Source: Myrica gale
Taxonomy: Eukaryota; Streptophyta; Magnoliopsida; Fagales; Myricaceae
DNA: 64,000 nucleotides
Assembly (NCBI GenBank): GCA_963930655.1
Contig: OZ005602.1
Location: 1,185,501 to 1,249,500 of the forward strand
Direction: 5' to 3'
The stretch's first letter is position 1. Each line of letters begins with the position of its first letter. A model generated the notes under the pieces. That model worked only from the letters and a program-made list of their open reading frames with translations, was not told the DNA's origin and made no database searches. A program made the position numbers and the translations under genes. Of the stretch, positions 12,093 through 24,811 are shown in pieces.

Positions 12093-13876
12093 GCAGTCAG
12101 AATAAGGAATGAAAGGGTACCCAAAGAAATCAAAGCAGCTTGTCGATGTATGGTATTTGGAAATACCAAAGTTTTAATTCAAGAGTTACTGAAGCATTTG
12201 ATGTTTTCCTTAAGAGTGTCCTTTCCTAAGTCCTAACTAGGTTTTGGGTAGAAGTATTATCATAACATTTGGTGGCTTTTAAATAAATGTTTCTTAGTAG
12301 ACTAATGTGACAATAGGTAATATCCCAAGTTTTCTGCATAAGTGAGATTTGCTGGTTATTAATGGCATCCGCCTTCATCCACTTCCATTTTCATCTGTCT
12401 TTCTTCCCCCTTCTGAAAACCAATTGCTTCCCTCTAGCTAAGAACGAAATGGTTCTTACGTACCCATCTGAAGGTTTCCTTCAAGTTGGTCGCGCTATGC
12501 CAAGCAATATTCTCTCTCTCTCTCTCTCTCTATTTCTTAAAGCACATCTATCTCTACATTCCAACAGAGGTTGGCGTTAATGTTTTGTTATCTGTAGTCT
12601 TTTGCATGCCAGAGTTCACTGTGGCTCCAAGTTCTCAATGTTTTGGCTCTTTCGGGGACCTTGGCCTTGTGCTGAGCAAGCGATCAGTCATATACCTTAA
12701 ACACACTTGTTTTCATATGAATATCTCAAAAAAGTTTGGAAAATTACATTAATGGCTTATAAAAACCATTTGTCCATATCATGAACGGAGGATACCGTAC
12801 TGAGATTAGATATTCGATTTTCCCATTACAAGGAATTGACCGGAGCTCTCTATTTTCTAATTTTTCTTTCTTCTTCAACAGTACACAAGCACCCATAACG
12901 TCGCCAAATCACAGAAATGGAAATAACCTTGCATATGAAGCGTTGCTGTAATTCATGGGCCCAAAACAACTACCTTTTCTGGGCTTATATTTCTTTATTT
13001 CGTTCCTTTTTACAAACGGAACTATAAAAGCAAGCCTATTACAAACGGATGAATAATGGGCCACGGTTAATCAGACCGATCAAGGCTCATACTCATAGGT
13101 TCGAAACCGACACGGTACTAGTGGGACCCGAATAACGTCAATACGTTTGGGTCCTGAATTCGAAAAGGCCCGACAAGCTTCGGTCAATTTTCAGTTGGGC
13201 CGATTAGACGCTTAGTCCAAAATTTATAAAAACCGAATAGATTAGTTCAATCTTCAGTTTAGGGTGTTCGGCTCGTTGAAACCGAACCGTCTCATTATAG
13301 ATATTTTTTAAAAATAAAATAAAACATAAAAAGTAAATATTTTCTTCTCTACTCTCCCACGTGTCCTCTCTCTCTCACCTCTGATTCTCTTTTTCTCACA
13401 CCGCTGGTTCTCTTTTTCACACCTATCATACAAACCATCTGATAACAAGGACCATGCCATGGAGAGTCTATAGCGGAGCGCGGTCTACCCAGAGACGAGC
13501 ATACCGAGAAAGACTCAAGAGGTAAGGACTAAGGAGAAGACTTCAGGGAGAGAAAGAGAAAGAGAGAAGCTGTTCATCGCATGCATACATTGAAGATTCC
13601 AAACTCAAATGAAAACCTCCTTCCAATAACTGCCTATGTCACACCTAGAAAATCTTCTTCCATGACGAGGTTGGACTTGGCGGTATCTATTCCTGCTTAA
13701 ACCAGGTTTGCGAAGTGTGGAGCAAATAAACCAATATGATAAAAGTTCCAAAACATGGTATCCTACGAAGAATCTGAAAGTGAAAATCTTGAAACAAAAC
13801 CAAAACCTAGAAAAGTGTTTACCAGAATCAATCAGAAAGAGGAACAAGCTAAGTAAGGAGTTCTCAAACATAACAG
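12093..13876. other. Intergenic region between convergent GATA and KH-CCCH genes
   Basis: Holds the 3' flanks of both genes and a (CT)n run near 12511-12531. Near 13259 a TAGGGTGTTCGGCTCG word resembles a hAT element end, but no partner end or target duplication was found. No coding region recognised. Confidence 0.45.
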
Positions 13877-16800
13877 TCACATCATCCCGGTCCTCCTCAA
13901 CTCCTCAGCTCCATGTGCAAAGTGGCACCTTTCCCCAAAGGTACAAGAACCTTTGGTATAGTTATCACAAAGCTTAGTCTTGAAGTTGCTTGCTGAACCT
14001 GCCATCGAGGAGTTCCTCTGGGGAGGTCCAGACGGTGACCGAACGTTTACAATAAGCTCTTGAACCATGGCAGTGGCTTGATTGATCTGATCAAAAGTTC
14101 CCTCGAGCTCAATGTTCCTTTTGGTGGGATCTGACTCGTGCTCTTTTATGGAAAGCTTAGCTCCAGTCACTCGACAGATATGCTTTGAGTTCACACCATT
14201 CTTACCAATGATGGCTCCGCTAAGAGAAGCATCAACACTGAGCTTTGTAGTGGCAAAGGCTCCAAAGCTAGCTGCAGCCGGATGACTGAGTGGGTGAGGC
14301 TCAGCCCGGCCACCCAATCTGCCTGGCATTGGTCCCATTGCACGATGATCTTCATAGGATGGAGCAGTTGCCTTGCCAAGCTCCCACTCACCATGAGCAA
14401 AGTGGCATTTATCACCGAACTTGCACCCTTCAGCAGTCTTATACTTGTTGCACAATCGGGTCTTGACTGTTGGAGGAGATGAACCATCTGGAAACGATGG
14501 TGGAACAGCCGAATTTCTCGTTGGAGGTGGAAGAGCTTGGCTGCCACCAAGATTCATCATCTGAGAGACAACTTTGAAGCCACCAGGAACACAGTGTAAG
14601 AAGTGGCATCCCTCACCAAATGGGCACCCGGAAGTGCTGCATAGCAAAGCAAAACTACTGTTAAAAACCAAGTACGACAAATATACTCAACAAGAAGAGT
14701 GTGGCGACTACAAGCCCACATTGATATAAAAAAATAAAATTCAAATCAAAAGCACATATGAAAACAAACAATAATATATGCCAAGTACCAGGAACCCAAG
14801 TCAAACGTCAAAAAGTTGAACCAAGCTTACCTAGCATTTTTGTATATAAGGGCAAACGAAAAAAAAACAACAGTAAGCACATCCCATTACTTCACAAAGA
14901 CTCACGTTAAGTATTTAGCTTGAAGAGCCTGCCAAATAAGACAGATATCTCAAGCAGCACATAGAAATTAGAGTCTTATTCCCTATGTAAATCATGTGTG
15001 GCAAATATATCATCTCCACCTAATCAGCTATTTATTTTTCAAAAGCATTCACGAAATTTTTTTCCTAATTCCTAAGACACATGAACCAGGGAAAATATGT
15101 GGACACAGATAAACAGCCAATCTAAAGATTTAAGAAGAGAAAATGAAAAACATAATTAAGCACATATAATACATAAATATTAGTCCCTTGAAGGCTTCCC
15201 ACTTCCTCTCTCTCCCTCACATTATCATTTGTTCTGTGAATGCACTATATGAAAACACCACCAAAAGAATAATCAGGTCGTATGCTCCTTCTGATTTCCC
15301 CTCAATAACACCCAACACTTTGTTAAGATGAAACTCAAACCGAGGCACAAAAATTACAAAACGAACAAAGTGCAATAGGATGAAAGTCCAAGCAATGTCC
15401 AAGACAGAAAAAATTAACAAAACTGCCGCACCGTCAACTTCAGAACCTAGATATCGACTACAGAAGCAGGTCCAAGACGAATAACCTTAAAACCAAAGTC
15501 GTAGAATTCTGCAAAATAATTCAGATGACTGAAAAGAACATACTATTTTTATAGACACCCACAATCCAGATGAGATGGAAAAAGCAATCTATCAACTGTG
15601 GCCTCCATTTTTTGGTTGGATGGGTACAGAAGATAAAATGGTTTGCCTGACATATTAGGTGAATCAAACCCTATATAATTCGTAAAATACGTTACAAAAT
15701 TGTTCAAATCCAAACACATTGAATCATTCAACACAAGAACCTTTATGGCAATGCATAATTCTTTCATCAAACCATAGCCCCCAGCATCAATATTAAAAGA
15801 TAAAAGAATATTGATAGTCTTAACTATTACATGATCCGTTCTATTATTCACCATTACGACTATCACCACTTCTAAAATTCTACATATCAGTATGCCAGTC
15901 CTCAAAGTAATAGAGCAGAATTAGATGTAGAGCGTTTCATCTTTCATTCCGCATATTGAATACAAATTCCCTAAATACATCTGAATCACGAAAGGCACAT
16001 CATTGGATGCCATAGCATCTGCTGACCATATGTTGAATCACAGAATAGCAATACAAGATACGAAACATCCTTTTAGAGAGAAGGAAAAAGGACAGAAAAT
16101 CAACCCCTTCCCAAGAAGGGGTGATAATCACCCTGCTTTGACGTATTCATCTAGAAAAGTAAAAGCAAGAACTAGAATTCCAACTGCCCAACTCATCAAG
16201 GCCTAATGACAATGAAATGAGCAGAAACCAAGTAGTGGAAATGAAGGAGAGTTTTAGAATAAAAACTAGCTATTATTCTCAAGAAAAATAAATCTAATAA
16301 CATAGGGCAAGAGTCCACGTTTCCACTGAAAGGGCTAGACATCAACAAGAAGCTGAGACAACGAATCTAACTGACAACTCTAAATATTGTCCACTATTTC
16401 AAAGCATTGAAGATATTGGAAACAGAAATACTACAGATAAGATGAGCAGGAAGTCCAATGTGACTCGCATTAAAAATGACCAAGATGACATCATACGAAG
16501 ATCAACCACTGGCAAAAAGTGCAGTAGAATTTCAAAGAAAAGCCACTTATTCTACATTAGAGAAATTACACTTTAGACCCAAAAACACCATCCTATTTGC
16601 AATGTGCCCACTAACAATTGACCTCCTCAAAACTACCACTTTTCTCAAATTTACCCTTCAGATCTGGCATAAACAAGGCCAGGAAGTAGACTGCATAGGA
16701 AAATTTTAACAGTCAAATATTAATTAATAGAGAAATGCTAAAAAGTGGTAATTTGGGGGGAAAATTGCTCAGAATAATATTTTTGTTTTGATAAGTAAGA

Positions 16801-19135
16801 CGCTCAGAATAAGAGTTTAGAGATGGCACATTGCAAATGGGGTGCTAGATAAAAAAATCATATAGTTAAGAATTTGATTTTAACCGATAAAATACAACAC
16901 AAACAAGGGGAAAATACTGGACCTTTAAAATTCAAAACCACCTTAACTAAGAGATCATTCTACAAACATAGTTTACAATGAATCCAGTAGATAAGTACAA
17001 GATGAGAGCAACGACTTGAAAAGTAAACATGATTTTTAACACAGTGACAGAAAAGGTGAGGCATAGACATATTATTTGTGGACAAGTTTCGAGTGCCTCC
17101 AAATTTAGGAGTCATACCACCTGAAAGAGAAGGCAAATCAAATGTCTGTTTCTGCATTCCAAAATAGGTTAAAGTTATTTTCTATGATTATTAGAATGAG
17201 TATAATAACCTGTATGATCGCTTTAGGTTCCAATTCACTGGTCCGCCTCACACGGCGATTACTGTTTCTAACAAATTATATGTAACAATCATACGGAGCA
17301 TAAGTTATGCATCCAACAACAGCTTTCAAATTATGTAGAGCCAGCAAGTAGTTAATCATACTGTAAGCTTGTGAACCAACCGTTTCTGTTCATAGGTCTT
17401 TCTTAACATGATTAGAACAAAGAGTGCAACCTGTATCACAACTTTAACTGCCCAATTATTAGTCCAAATAAAACCAATTTCACTTGCAAAAATCGTGTAA
17501 AATCCATTCTCATAACTTCTAAAAATTAGCAGTAGATGAAATTGCATTTAGAGTATTTATTTTAGATAGGTTAAGATTAAGAACCTGAAAAACTTTGTGC
17601 ATGGCTTCGATTTGCTTCCTATACCAGTTGGAAAGGACTCCATTTCTGTTGCAGAACATTAATTAATTTCCCTCAGTTAAATTTCAGCGAGTTATTAAAT
17701 TTTCTATGTCCAGATAATATATAACACCAAATTACCATTTTTACCAATGTGGACCATATGCTGCTTCACGAGGAAAAAGATAGCATTTATATACAGGATT
17801 CATATAGTACTTTATTTTATGCATGATATATTGGTTACCAAGGGAAGTTCAGATATGAAGGATGAGAAATCCAATAAAGAAGACATGAAAGCATACTTAA
17901 AACTTTTATTTTCCAACATTTTGGTCACAAGAAAACGGGATAATAATCAAAAAATATATCTCGCCAAGCAGCTTTGTCAAAGCAATGTTCAATTTCCCCT
18001 TCACCAGGAACTAAAGTACATAAAATTCAGGACATAGGGTTTTTTTTCCTGTATTGAGCACATCTCTCAAGGAAAATTAAAACAAAGTGAAGTAAACATT
18101 TTAGCCTATAGTTTGTACAACAAAACCAAAACTTTGAAGCATATCATTACATAAAAGAATCAGTCCGGGCAAGTTAAAATCTGCCTGTGGATAAAGGAGA
18201 TGCCACCTCCATAATTTCAAGTGCAGCATTCAACTATCCTTGAGAGACTGAACAACCAAACTATCTAAATGCATATATCGAGCAGAAAAAAACAGATAAA
18301 AATCAAAGTGCATGAAGAAACATTGTATGAAAAACAGTCCTTTTCAACCATACTGTCCCTAACAAAGAACAAACTAAAGGGATATACCACTGACTCCTAC
18401 AATGAAATGTGGTCAATATGTTCATCATCACAAAAATAGCAGGTTGACGAAGAAATATGCAACAATAAGATGCACGATATGCCAGCCAGATGCAAACTAC
18501 CGAAAAATGAATGCATTTGACAAACACAATGCATTATGATTACTGCAACTTCACTTTAATGTCATGGACAAACAATATAAAAGACGAAAGAACCCACAAG
18601 CCTATAATATACCTCACAATTATAAACAAACTACTAAAAAATTGAATCTGGATTGCTACAGAAAGCAGGAAATGACACAGTTCAAGTTAAAAAACAAGGA
18701 AACCAAAAAGGAAGCCTAAAGCTACAAGAATTCAAAGCAAGGCTCTTTCTTACGTTGAGCCTCTTTATTTCTCAAGAAACAATAAATCAGTGCATCAGGT
18801 TCTTAATTTCTTATTTCTTCCCTAGCATCTAATTTCTCAGCAACCAACCAACAGAGCTTAAGAAACAGAATTACATATTTTTCGAATTCAAGCGCAATCC
18901 CTCCCAATCAAAACCGAATCACAAGTAGAGCAGTAAAACGAACCATCAAAACCAGTACTCTCGCATACAGAATACAGCTACAAATATACATACAGTGAAG
19001 CAGGAATTACTGTGTGTGCGTGTGCATTACTAATGCGAGAAACGCAGGCGAACCTGGCTTGGATTTCTTGAAACCACCATTGCCATTCAAAGCAGCTTCG
19101 GGCCTCTCTCTCTTACGGCCACCGCCAAACTCCAT
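13877..19135 (-). CDS. KH and CCCH zinc finger RNA-binding protein
   Basis: Predicted RNA-binding protein of the plant KH-CCCH group (Arabidopsis C3H36/C3H52-like; often named C3H14-like). Exons on the minus strand: 19135-19054, 17645-17585, 14636-13877 (stop TGA), joining in phase to 300 residues. N-terminus [20 protein letters not shown], then KKSKPEMESF, matches the family's basic N-terminus. Finger 1: Cys43-X8-Cys52-X5-Cys58-X3-His62, split by intron 2. Finger 2: Cys110-X8-Cys119-X5-Cys125-X3-His129. KH domain about 176-243 with the GKNG loop at 192-195. Finger 3: Cys271-X7-Cys279-X5-Cys285-X3-His289. Arabidopsis C3H36/52 as I recall have two fingers, so the middle finger marks a three-finger subtype. 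Introns are 1.4 and 2.9 kb and contain no other recognised gene. Confidence 0.9.
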
Positions 19136-20141
19136 CTTCAGCTCACCGAACGCGAAGATCACAGAGAAGTTAGAACCACGAACGATGGGAACGACCGTGC
19201 AGAATGAAAAAAAAAACAGAAGCAGAACCCTAAACGAGAAAAAGAAAATAAAAGAATCTAGAAATAGACGGACATAGCGAACCCTAGAGTTCGCAAACGA
19301 ACATAAGAAAAGAACGGGGTGGACAGAGACGGGCAGTGAACATATAATATCTCTTTATATTAATTTTTTATAAATAAAGTATAAATAACAATATTATACG
19401 AATATTTTGAATAACGACCCTTTTATTTTTAATCCGTATATTTCTATAAAAAAAATTATGCTCCGCCTTCTTTTACCTATAAATTTTTATTTCTAAAAAA
19501 ATTTAAAGTCAAAAGATATTATATTTCAAATGGCAGAGATTTAAATCTCATTATGTGTCAAGTTGAAAGTCCTTTTAATTGTTTTAAAAAAAATTTATAA
19601 ATAGATTACATTACATCAATATTTTGTAATATATAACTAAAAGATTAATATTGTCTATCTTTATGGTTATGTTACTATCACATCTAAAATGTTGGACATC
19701 TATAAAGATGAACATAAACAATGAAATTAGGATTTTTTATTGGAGGGATAAAATAATAATATTTATTAATAGGTCCATATATTTTACCTATGTTCATCCT
19801 AAAAATATGTCACATGTAAAAATTAAAACAAACACAATAATTTAAATTATTTTTAAAAAATGGTAAATCATAATTAGTCTTCTATATTTGAGCAAAAATT
19901 ATAAGTTTTAAAATTTATGCGTCTAAAATTGTGGGATTGAAAGTTAGATGTAGTTATTTGATTTTTTTTTCTAAACATAAAGGAGTTAACTGTGACTTTA
20001 CCCTTTAAAAAATACAATACAAAATGAAATAAAATCAAGTAATTTTATTTTTTGAGTGATTCGTGTCAACTAGGGTTGAGGTGTGAACCATTAACACTAT
20101 GTATAAAATTTTAACATAAGAATTTTTTTTAACAAAAATTA
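19136..20141. other. KH-CCCH upstream region and AT-rich intergenic DNA
   Basis: The first 200 bases are the presumed 5' leader and promoter of the minus-strand KH-CCCH gene. The rest is low-complexity AT-rich DNA without a recognised feature. Confidence 0.45.
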
Positions 20142-20627
20142 GGGGTAAAGTTATAGTTATTCCTGTAAATATGAGCAAAAAATCATAGTAAAGCTCCGTA
20201 ACTTTCAAAACTATGATTTAAGACCTTTAAATTTTGAAACTAATCAATTGAAGTTCCGTCCAAATTAGGCGTTAAGTCTGACGAAACATTATGCAAAATG
20301 ACCGAAATGTCCCTCCAAGACTAAATTTTAAAAATAAAAAAATAAGAAATAAAAAAAAATAGATTGTTGAAATAGAGTTTCAATAGTTTGATTTGAAAAA
20401 TAATACTTTTAAAAATATATATCATTTTTTAATATTTTTAATAATTTTACATTGAAGGGGTATTTTGGTTATTTTATATATTTTTCCGTCTGATTTAATG
20501 TCTAATTTAGATGGAAGGCGTGAATTGATAAGTTTCAAAAGTTAAGGGTCTTAAATCGTTTTTTTGAAAGTTACGAGGCTAACTAAATTTTTATTCCTAT
20601 TTACGATATTAGTTATAACTTTACTCT
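20142..20627. repeat. Fold-back element with arms of about 145 bp
   Basis: Left arm 20142-20285 and right arm 20485-20627 are imperfect reverse complements over their whole length. Matching words include GGTAAAGTTATA, CGTAACTTTCAAAA, GATTTAAGACC and TTTTGAAACT; the inner ends carry TCCGTCCAAATTAG against the complement of CTAATTTAGATGGA. The spacer is AT-rich. Non-autonomous and non-coding. Confidence 0.75.
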
Positions 20628-21340
20628 AAAAAATTATAAACCAAATAATATTTACGATTAATTTAAAAATCCAATGATGATAATTTAATAATATATTTTT
20701 TAATGAAAAATTAATTCAATTTAGAAATAAAATTTAATTATGTATTTTTCTATTTCTAGGTTTATTACATATTAGCTCTTAAACACTGGAGTCCTAGTCC
20801 TCTTCCCTTCCGTAGGTTTTCTAGTGTGTGAAATACTGTGCAAAACAAAGATAGAATTAAAATATAACTTAATTAATTAATTAAAAATGTATTAATAAGA
20901 AGTAAAAAAAGAAATTATAAAAACTGCCAATTATTTTAAATCCCTAAAACTGCTGAATTGAAAAACCTATCAACTTTGGTAATTACGTGGCCGATAACAA
21001 AATCTATATAGGAGCTTTGGGAATTACGTGGACTACGTCGTAATTTCAGCTTTTGTAATCTCCGAGGATGAGATCTGCCACACGTACGACTAAACGAGGG
21101 TGACCAACTGGGCCGCTTGTGGATTCTGTAGCCTATTAATTGGGCCGGAGCTTGATGGCAAGCATTGAAAGCTTATAACTTAGTGGGCTCAGTCCAAAAT
21201 ATTTTGACCCAATTAATGAAATTCTTAAAATGTGAATAATCTTCCGCCTGGCCTGCCAGCCCGCTCTGAAGATTTAAACATCAACCTTCATTCAAATTAG
21301 CCTATATGGAAGAGTCATGACGAATTAGTAATTTGACTAT
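20628..21340. other. Intergenic, nothing recognised
   Basis: AT-rich DNA with no coding signal or repeat structure that I could define. Confidence 0.4.
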
Positions 21341-21362
21341 ATATATATATATATATATATAA
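21341..21362. repeat. (TA)n microsatellite
   Basis: Perfect AT dinucleotide run directly at the left edge of the CACTA-type repeat. Confidence 0.9.
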
Positions 21363-21367
21363 TTTTG

Positions 21368-21604
21368 TAAAGAGAAGTCTTTAGCGACCACGAAAAGGCT
21401 TGATATTTCTCAAATGAATTGGTCAATACACATTTGGTTGGAAGGTATTGACAAGCCTTATCGTGGTCGCTAAAGACTTCTCTTTACCAAATTATTCCGA
21501 CGGATTTCCAACCATTATTTGCTGTCGTAACAAATTTCTTGTGACGAGATTATCAATTATTGCGACAAATAATTTGGTTGATAGAAACGATTTTTCTCGT
21601 AGTG
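21368..21604. mobile_element. CACTA (En/Spm) element end with subterminal hairpin
   Basis: The right end reads CTCGTAGTG, the complement of CACTACGAG, and the inner bases continue to CACTACGAGAAAAATCG, the usual form of a plant CACTA terminus. Inside are subterminal words typical of this superfamily (cgacaaataattt, gtcgtaacaaatttcttgtg) and a strong hairpin: arm 21368-21401 pairs with 21453-21486 (key word tctttagcgaccacg) with few mismatches. I found no matching left CACTA end, so this is a truncated or rearranged copy. Confidence 0.65.
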
Positions 21605-21716
21605 TACTTGTGCAGTCTCGCATCACTAGTGAACTTCCTCACGTGTTTTTTCTTGTATGATTGTTCAAATTCCATATATTTACCACTACTACTCAAACCA
21701 AGGAATCTTTGGCAAG

Positions 21717-21802
21717 CTTAGAGTAGTTTCTAGATCATTGTTGTCCACTATTCTAGTCGCTTAGAGTAGTTTCTAGATTATTGTTGTCCACTATTCTAGT
21801 CC
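21717..21802. repeat. 43-bp tandem duplication
   Basis: Two almost identical copies, 21717-21759 and 21760-21802, sharing TTAGAGTAGTTTCTAGAT and TTGTTGTCCACTATTCTAGT. A recent local duplication. Confidence 0.9.
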
Positions 21803-22209
21803 ATGTAATATCGCAGCCATGGCTGCATGGTGGATAGGAACCCTTGCTAGGCTAGTCATGACCCTGCACTCTGTAGTATGTGCCCCACTACTGTTTGGAT
21901 GAGATAATTAGTAGACTTTAGAACCCTTTCGTGGCCTCTCCTTTTAGCTTAAGTTACATGTCAAGCAGAGGCCATTAAGCAACTAAAGATCACCAATCGA
22001 CAAGTATATACAATGAGTATAGGATTACTTTGTGGTTGGATAGTTGCTTGTCAACTTTCCCAGTATCCAAGTCTCATTCTTCATCATTTATATGCCTAGC
22101 TACGAAAATTGGAGAAAGACACTCATTTGAGTACTGCAAAATCGTTTTGAAGTACTCTTGGAATCAGTGGCAGAATGAAGAACTATCCGGAACCCATGCT
22201 AATTGATGG

Positions 22210-22237
22210 TTTTTTTTTGGGGGGGGGGGGGGGGGGG
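22210..22237. repeat. T9-G19 homopolymer block
   Basis: Nine T followed by nineteen G with no interruption. Such a run could form a G-quadruplex and is a known trouble spot for sequencing and assembly. Confidence 0.9.
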
Positions 22238-24811
22238 AAGAGAATTCTATATAAACTTGGCTGGGCATGCTGCATGCATGCACTAATATTTTATCTTCAC
22301 TGATTGCTGATCTTAAAATTTAAACGAGGCAAAGAGTAGAAAAAACAACATCGTTAGTTGCATAAGTACAAATTAGTAATGGGAAGCCACGTGATCCCGA
22401 TCTCAACGTGTGGTGGGTGTGAGTGACACACGACGTCGACGAATGATCACAAGATGTGGCGTATAGTACTTAATTGTGGAGTGAAATTCTAACCTGGGGA
22501 GGCTTTCCTTCTGATATATATGGAGAATCTTTGTTCTAAGTTCTTTTCCTAAGATCCATATATGCCATGATATGACAAGGGCGATCATTGTTCTTGTATG
22601 ATGTAAAAACACAGAGAATTAGTTGGCTGCAGTGAAAGGCTGGAAAATGACACGTACTTAATCATGGCGTTTCGAGGAATTCTGCATTTTTGTATCTGGT
22701 GTGTCTAGGTTGAAACCTTGGCCAAGTTCCTAAAGCTTCTTATGCCATTGTTTAATTTGAGGCCACTGAGCTAGCTACCTACGTCGACGAAACACTCCTC
22801 AAAACAAAAGATAATGCGCATGACCAAGAGGATTAACGAATCTCTCATGCGTTGCTATATCTGCCGTTTACAGCTAGCGGCCTAGCCGGCCTAGGCCCAT
22901 TCTCTTCTTTGTTAAGGACACCATGCATGCATCATAACAGTTGCTTAGATCAGGCATTATTTCCGTGGCCGGATCATTAATTACGTGATCTTGCTCCAGC
23001 TTAAGGCCAATGACCCTATATGAAACTCCAGATAATTATCCAATTAATCCATATTGTCTATATATGTATGGCAAGCCAAAGCAAAAGCCAGGCATATAGA
23101 CTTATATTTGCAATTTGGTTAATAGCTATGCCTCTAGTACTGTTTCTTCAAACTCCATGATCAAAATTATCAAATAATTAGGTAGCTTGTTGGGGGTACG
23201 TCTTTGTTGAGAAAATACATATAGTCCACAAGTAATCAACTTGATACGCAAAACTGAAGCTCTCAGAGGCAGAAAGTGCAAATGGAAGGCAATGTTTGAG
23301 CAATGTTTATGGTTCAAACAGTCCTAGAGGGACCGATCGATCGGACATCATGTGGGTCCTAAACCTCAACTTTAATTTGAAATACTAATAAGATATGTGG
23401 AGACATCGAGGTTGTTTATACGTATTGGATCACAAAATCTCGCAACGCCATCATATGTAGTTAAAATTAAACCTTAAACGATTCTCAAGTCTTTCCAAAA
23501 GAGATGGAGATTCTTGGGGTTTCTCGGAAAACTTGGGAGTTCTTGGATGATCTGCCTGTATTTCTACTCGTGAATCTGAATATTTCGGATAGACTTCTGC
23601 CTAATGTTGTGTATATATAATAATTTCGTACGTACTTGAGAAATAGCAGAATTAATAGTCCAATAAGAGCAATAACTATAGAATATTTGCAATAAAGCAA
23701 CCGGCAGGCAGGTAGCAATCGTAAGGACTTTTCATGATCCGAAGCAAAAAACAAACGCAGTATTTCTTTTCGTGAGGATGGCGTTGTTCATATATTTGGA
23801 TTGGGTGTGTTCAGTGTCCATGGGAGTCCCATGGAAATCAAATAATTATGAGGTTCCGACATGATTTGAAAACACATGAAGCAGGCAAGCAAGCAGCGGG
23901 TGGTGGATATAAAATGTACACACGTACTGTGACACGTCATCGTCATGTATATTGTGCCTTTCTCTGGTTCCACGTGTGCTCTTGTTTTTAAGGAGGAATA
24001 GTCCAGTATATCACGGTAGTCTTTCTAAGTAATCGTTTTGAAAACATAGTAATAACATAATATATTTTATTATATAATTTATATTATCTTAAATTTTATA
24101 TATATAATATTAAATAAGGTAGAATTAACCTATTATGTCTATTCTTCTTTAAATTGTATTAAACTAAAAGGTCTTGACATTAAAGATTTCAACAGTACAA
24201 TTGCAGACGATCATAGTCCCTTTGCAAACCATAATTTTTGAAAACTTGGGCGTTGGAGGAATTAACTTCACATTTGTGATGGCTGCTACAAGAACTTGAT
24301 CACATCTTCCAGAAGTCCAAATTTTGCTTAATTTGTGGTAAAAGTACTGCTTAATTAAAGAGAATGATTCAGTGAGGAAACTGCATGTTTATTTATTCAT
24401 GAGAAGATTACAATGTTGCTCTTAGCTTAGAAAGGATTAACAGCTCCAAAACCAAGGAAATTAAGGAAGAGAGGAAGCAATTGCACTAGGCAATTTGCAA
24501 TTATCCACCATAAGCTTACAATTCAAAGCACACACACTATCTGAAGTGATCCACTTTGTTAGCAGCACCATATTCTTAATCTCACAAAATCCTTATATAT
24601 CAAGAAAGCAACCATCCCACATAGCAGATTCTCTTAGACATGTCATCATGAACAAAAGTACTCGTGCTTTCTTCTCATGGAAATGGTCATTCTAAGAGTC
24701 TTAATGGATAAAAAAAGGATAAAAGTAATAGTCCTCAAACAACTATATGTCCAAAAACTGCTCAAGAAAGAATTCACTAGCTGCAGATTTGGACAAAAAG
24801 TAGGGAAGTGA
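22238..24811. other. Intergenic region upstream of the NPF 3' end
   Basis: No coding region recognised. Open frames under 92 codons show no family resemblance. The last 400 bases are likely NPF 3'UTR and downstream flank. Confidence 0.45.

Noticed and set aside
13097..13300. hAT element ending near 13259
   Set aside because: Only one end-like word was found; no opposite end or 8-bp duplication.
17125..17148. Possible extra exon of the KH-CCCH gene (minus strand, between an AG and a GT)
   Set aside because: Inclusion in the observed phase brings an immediate stop, and the exon at 17645-17585 joins directly to 14636 with the expected protein.
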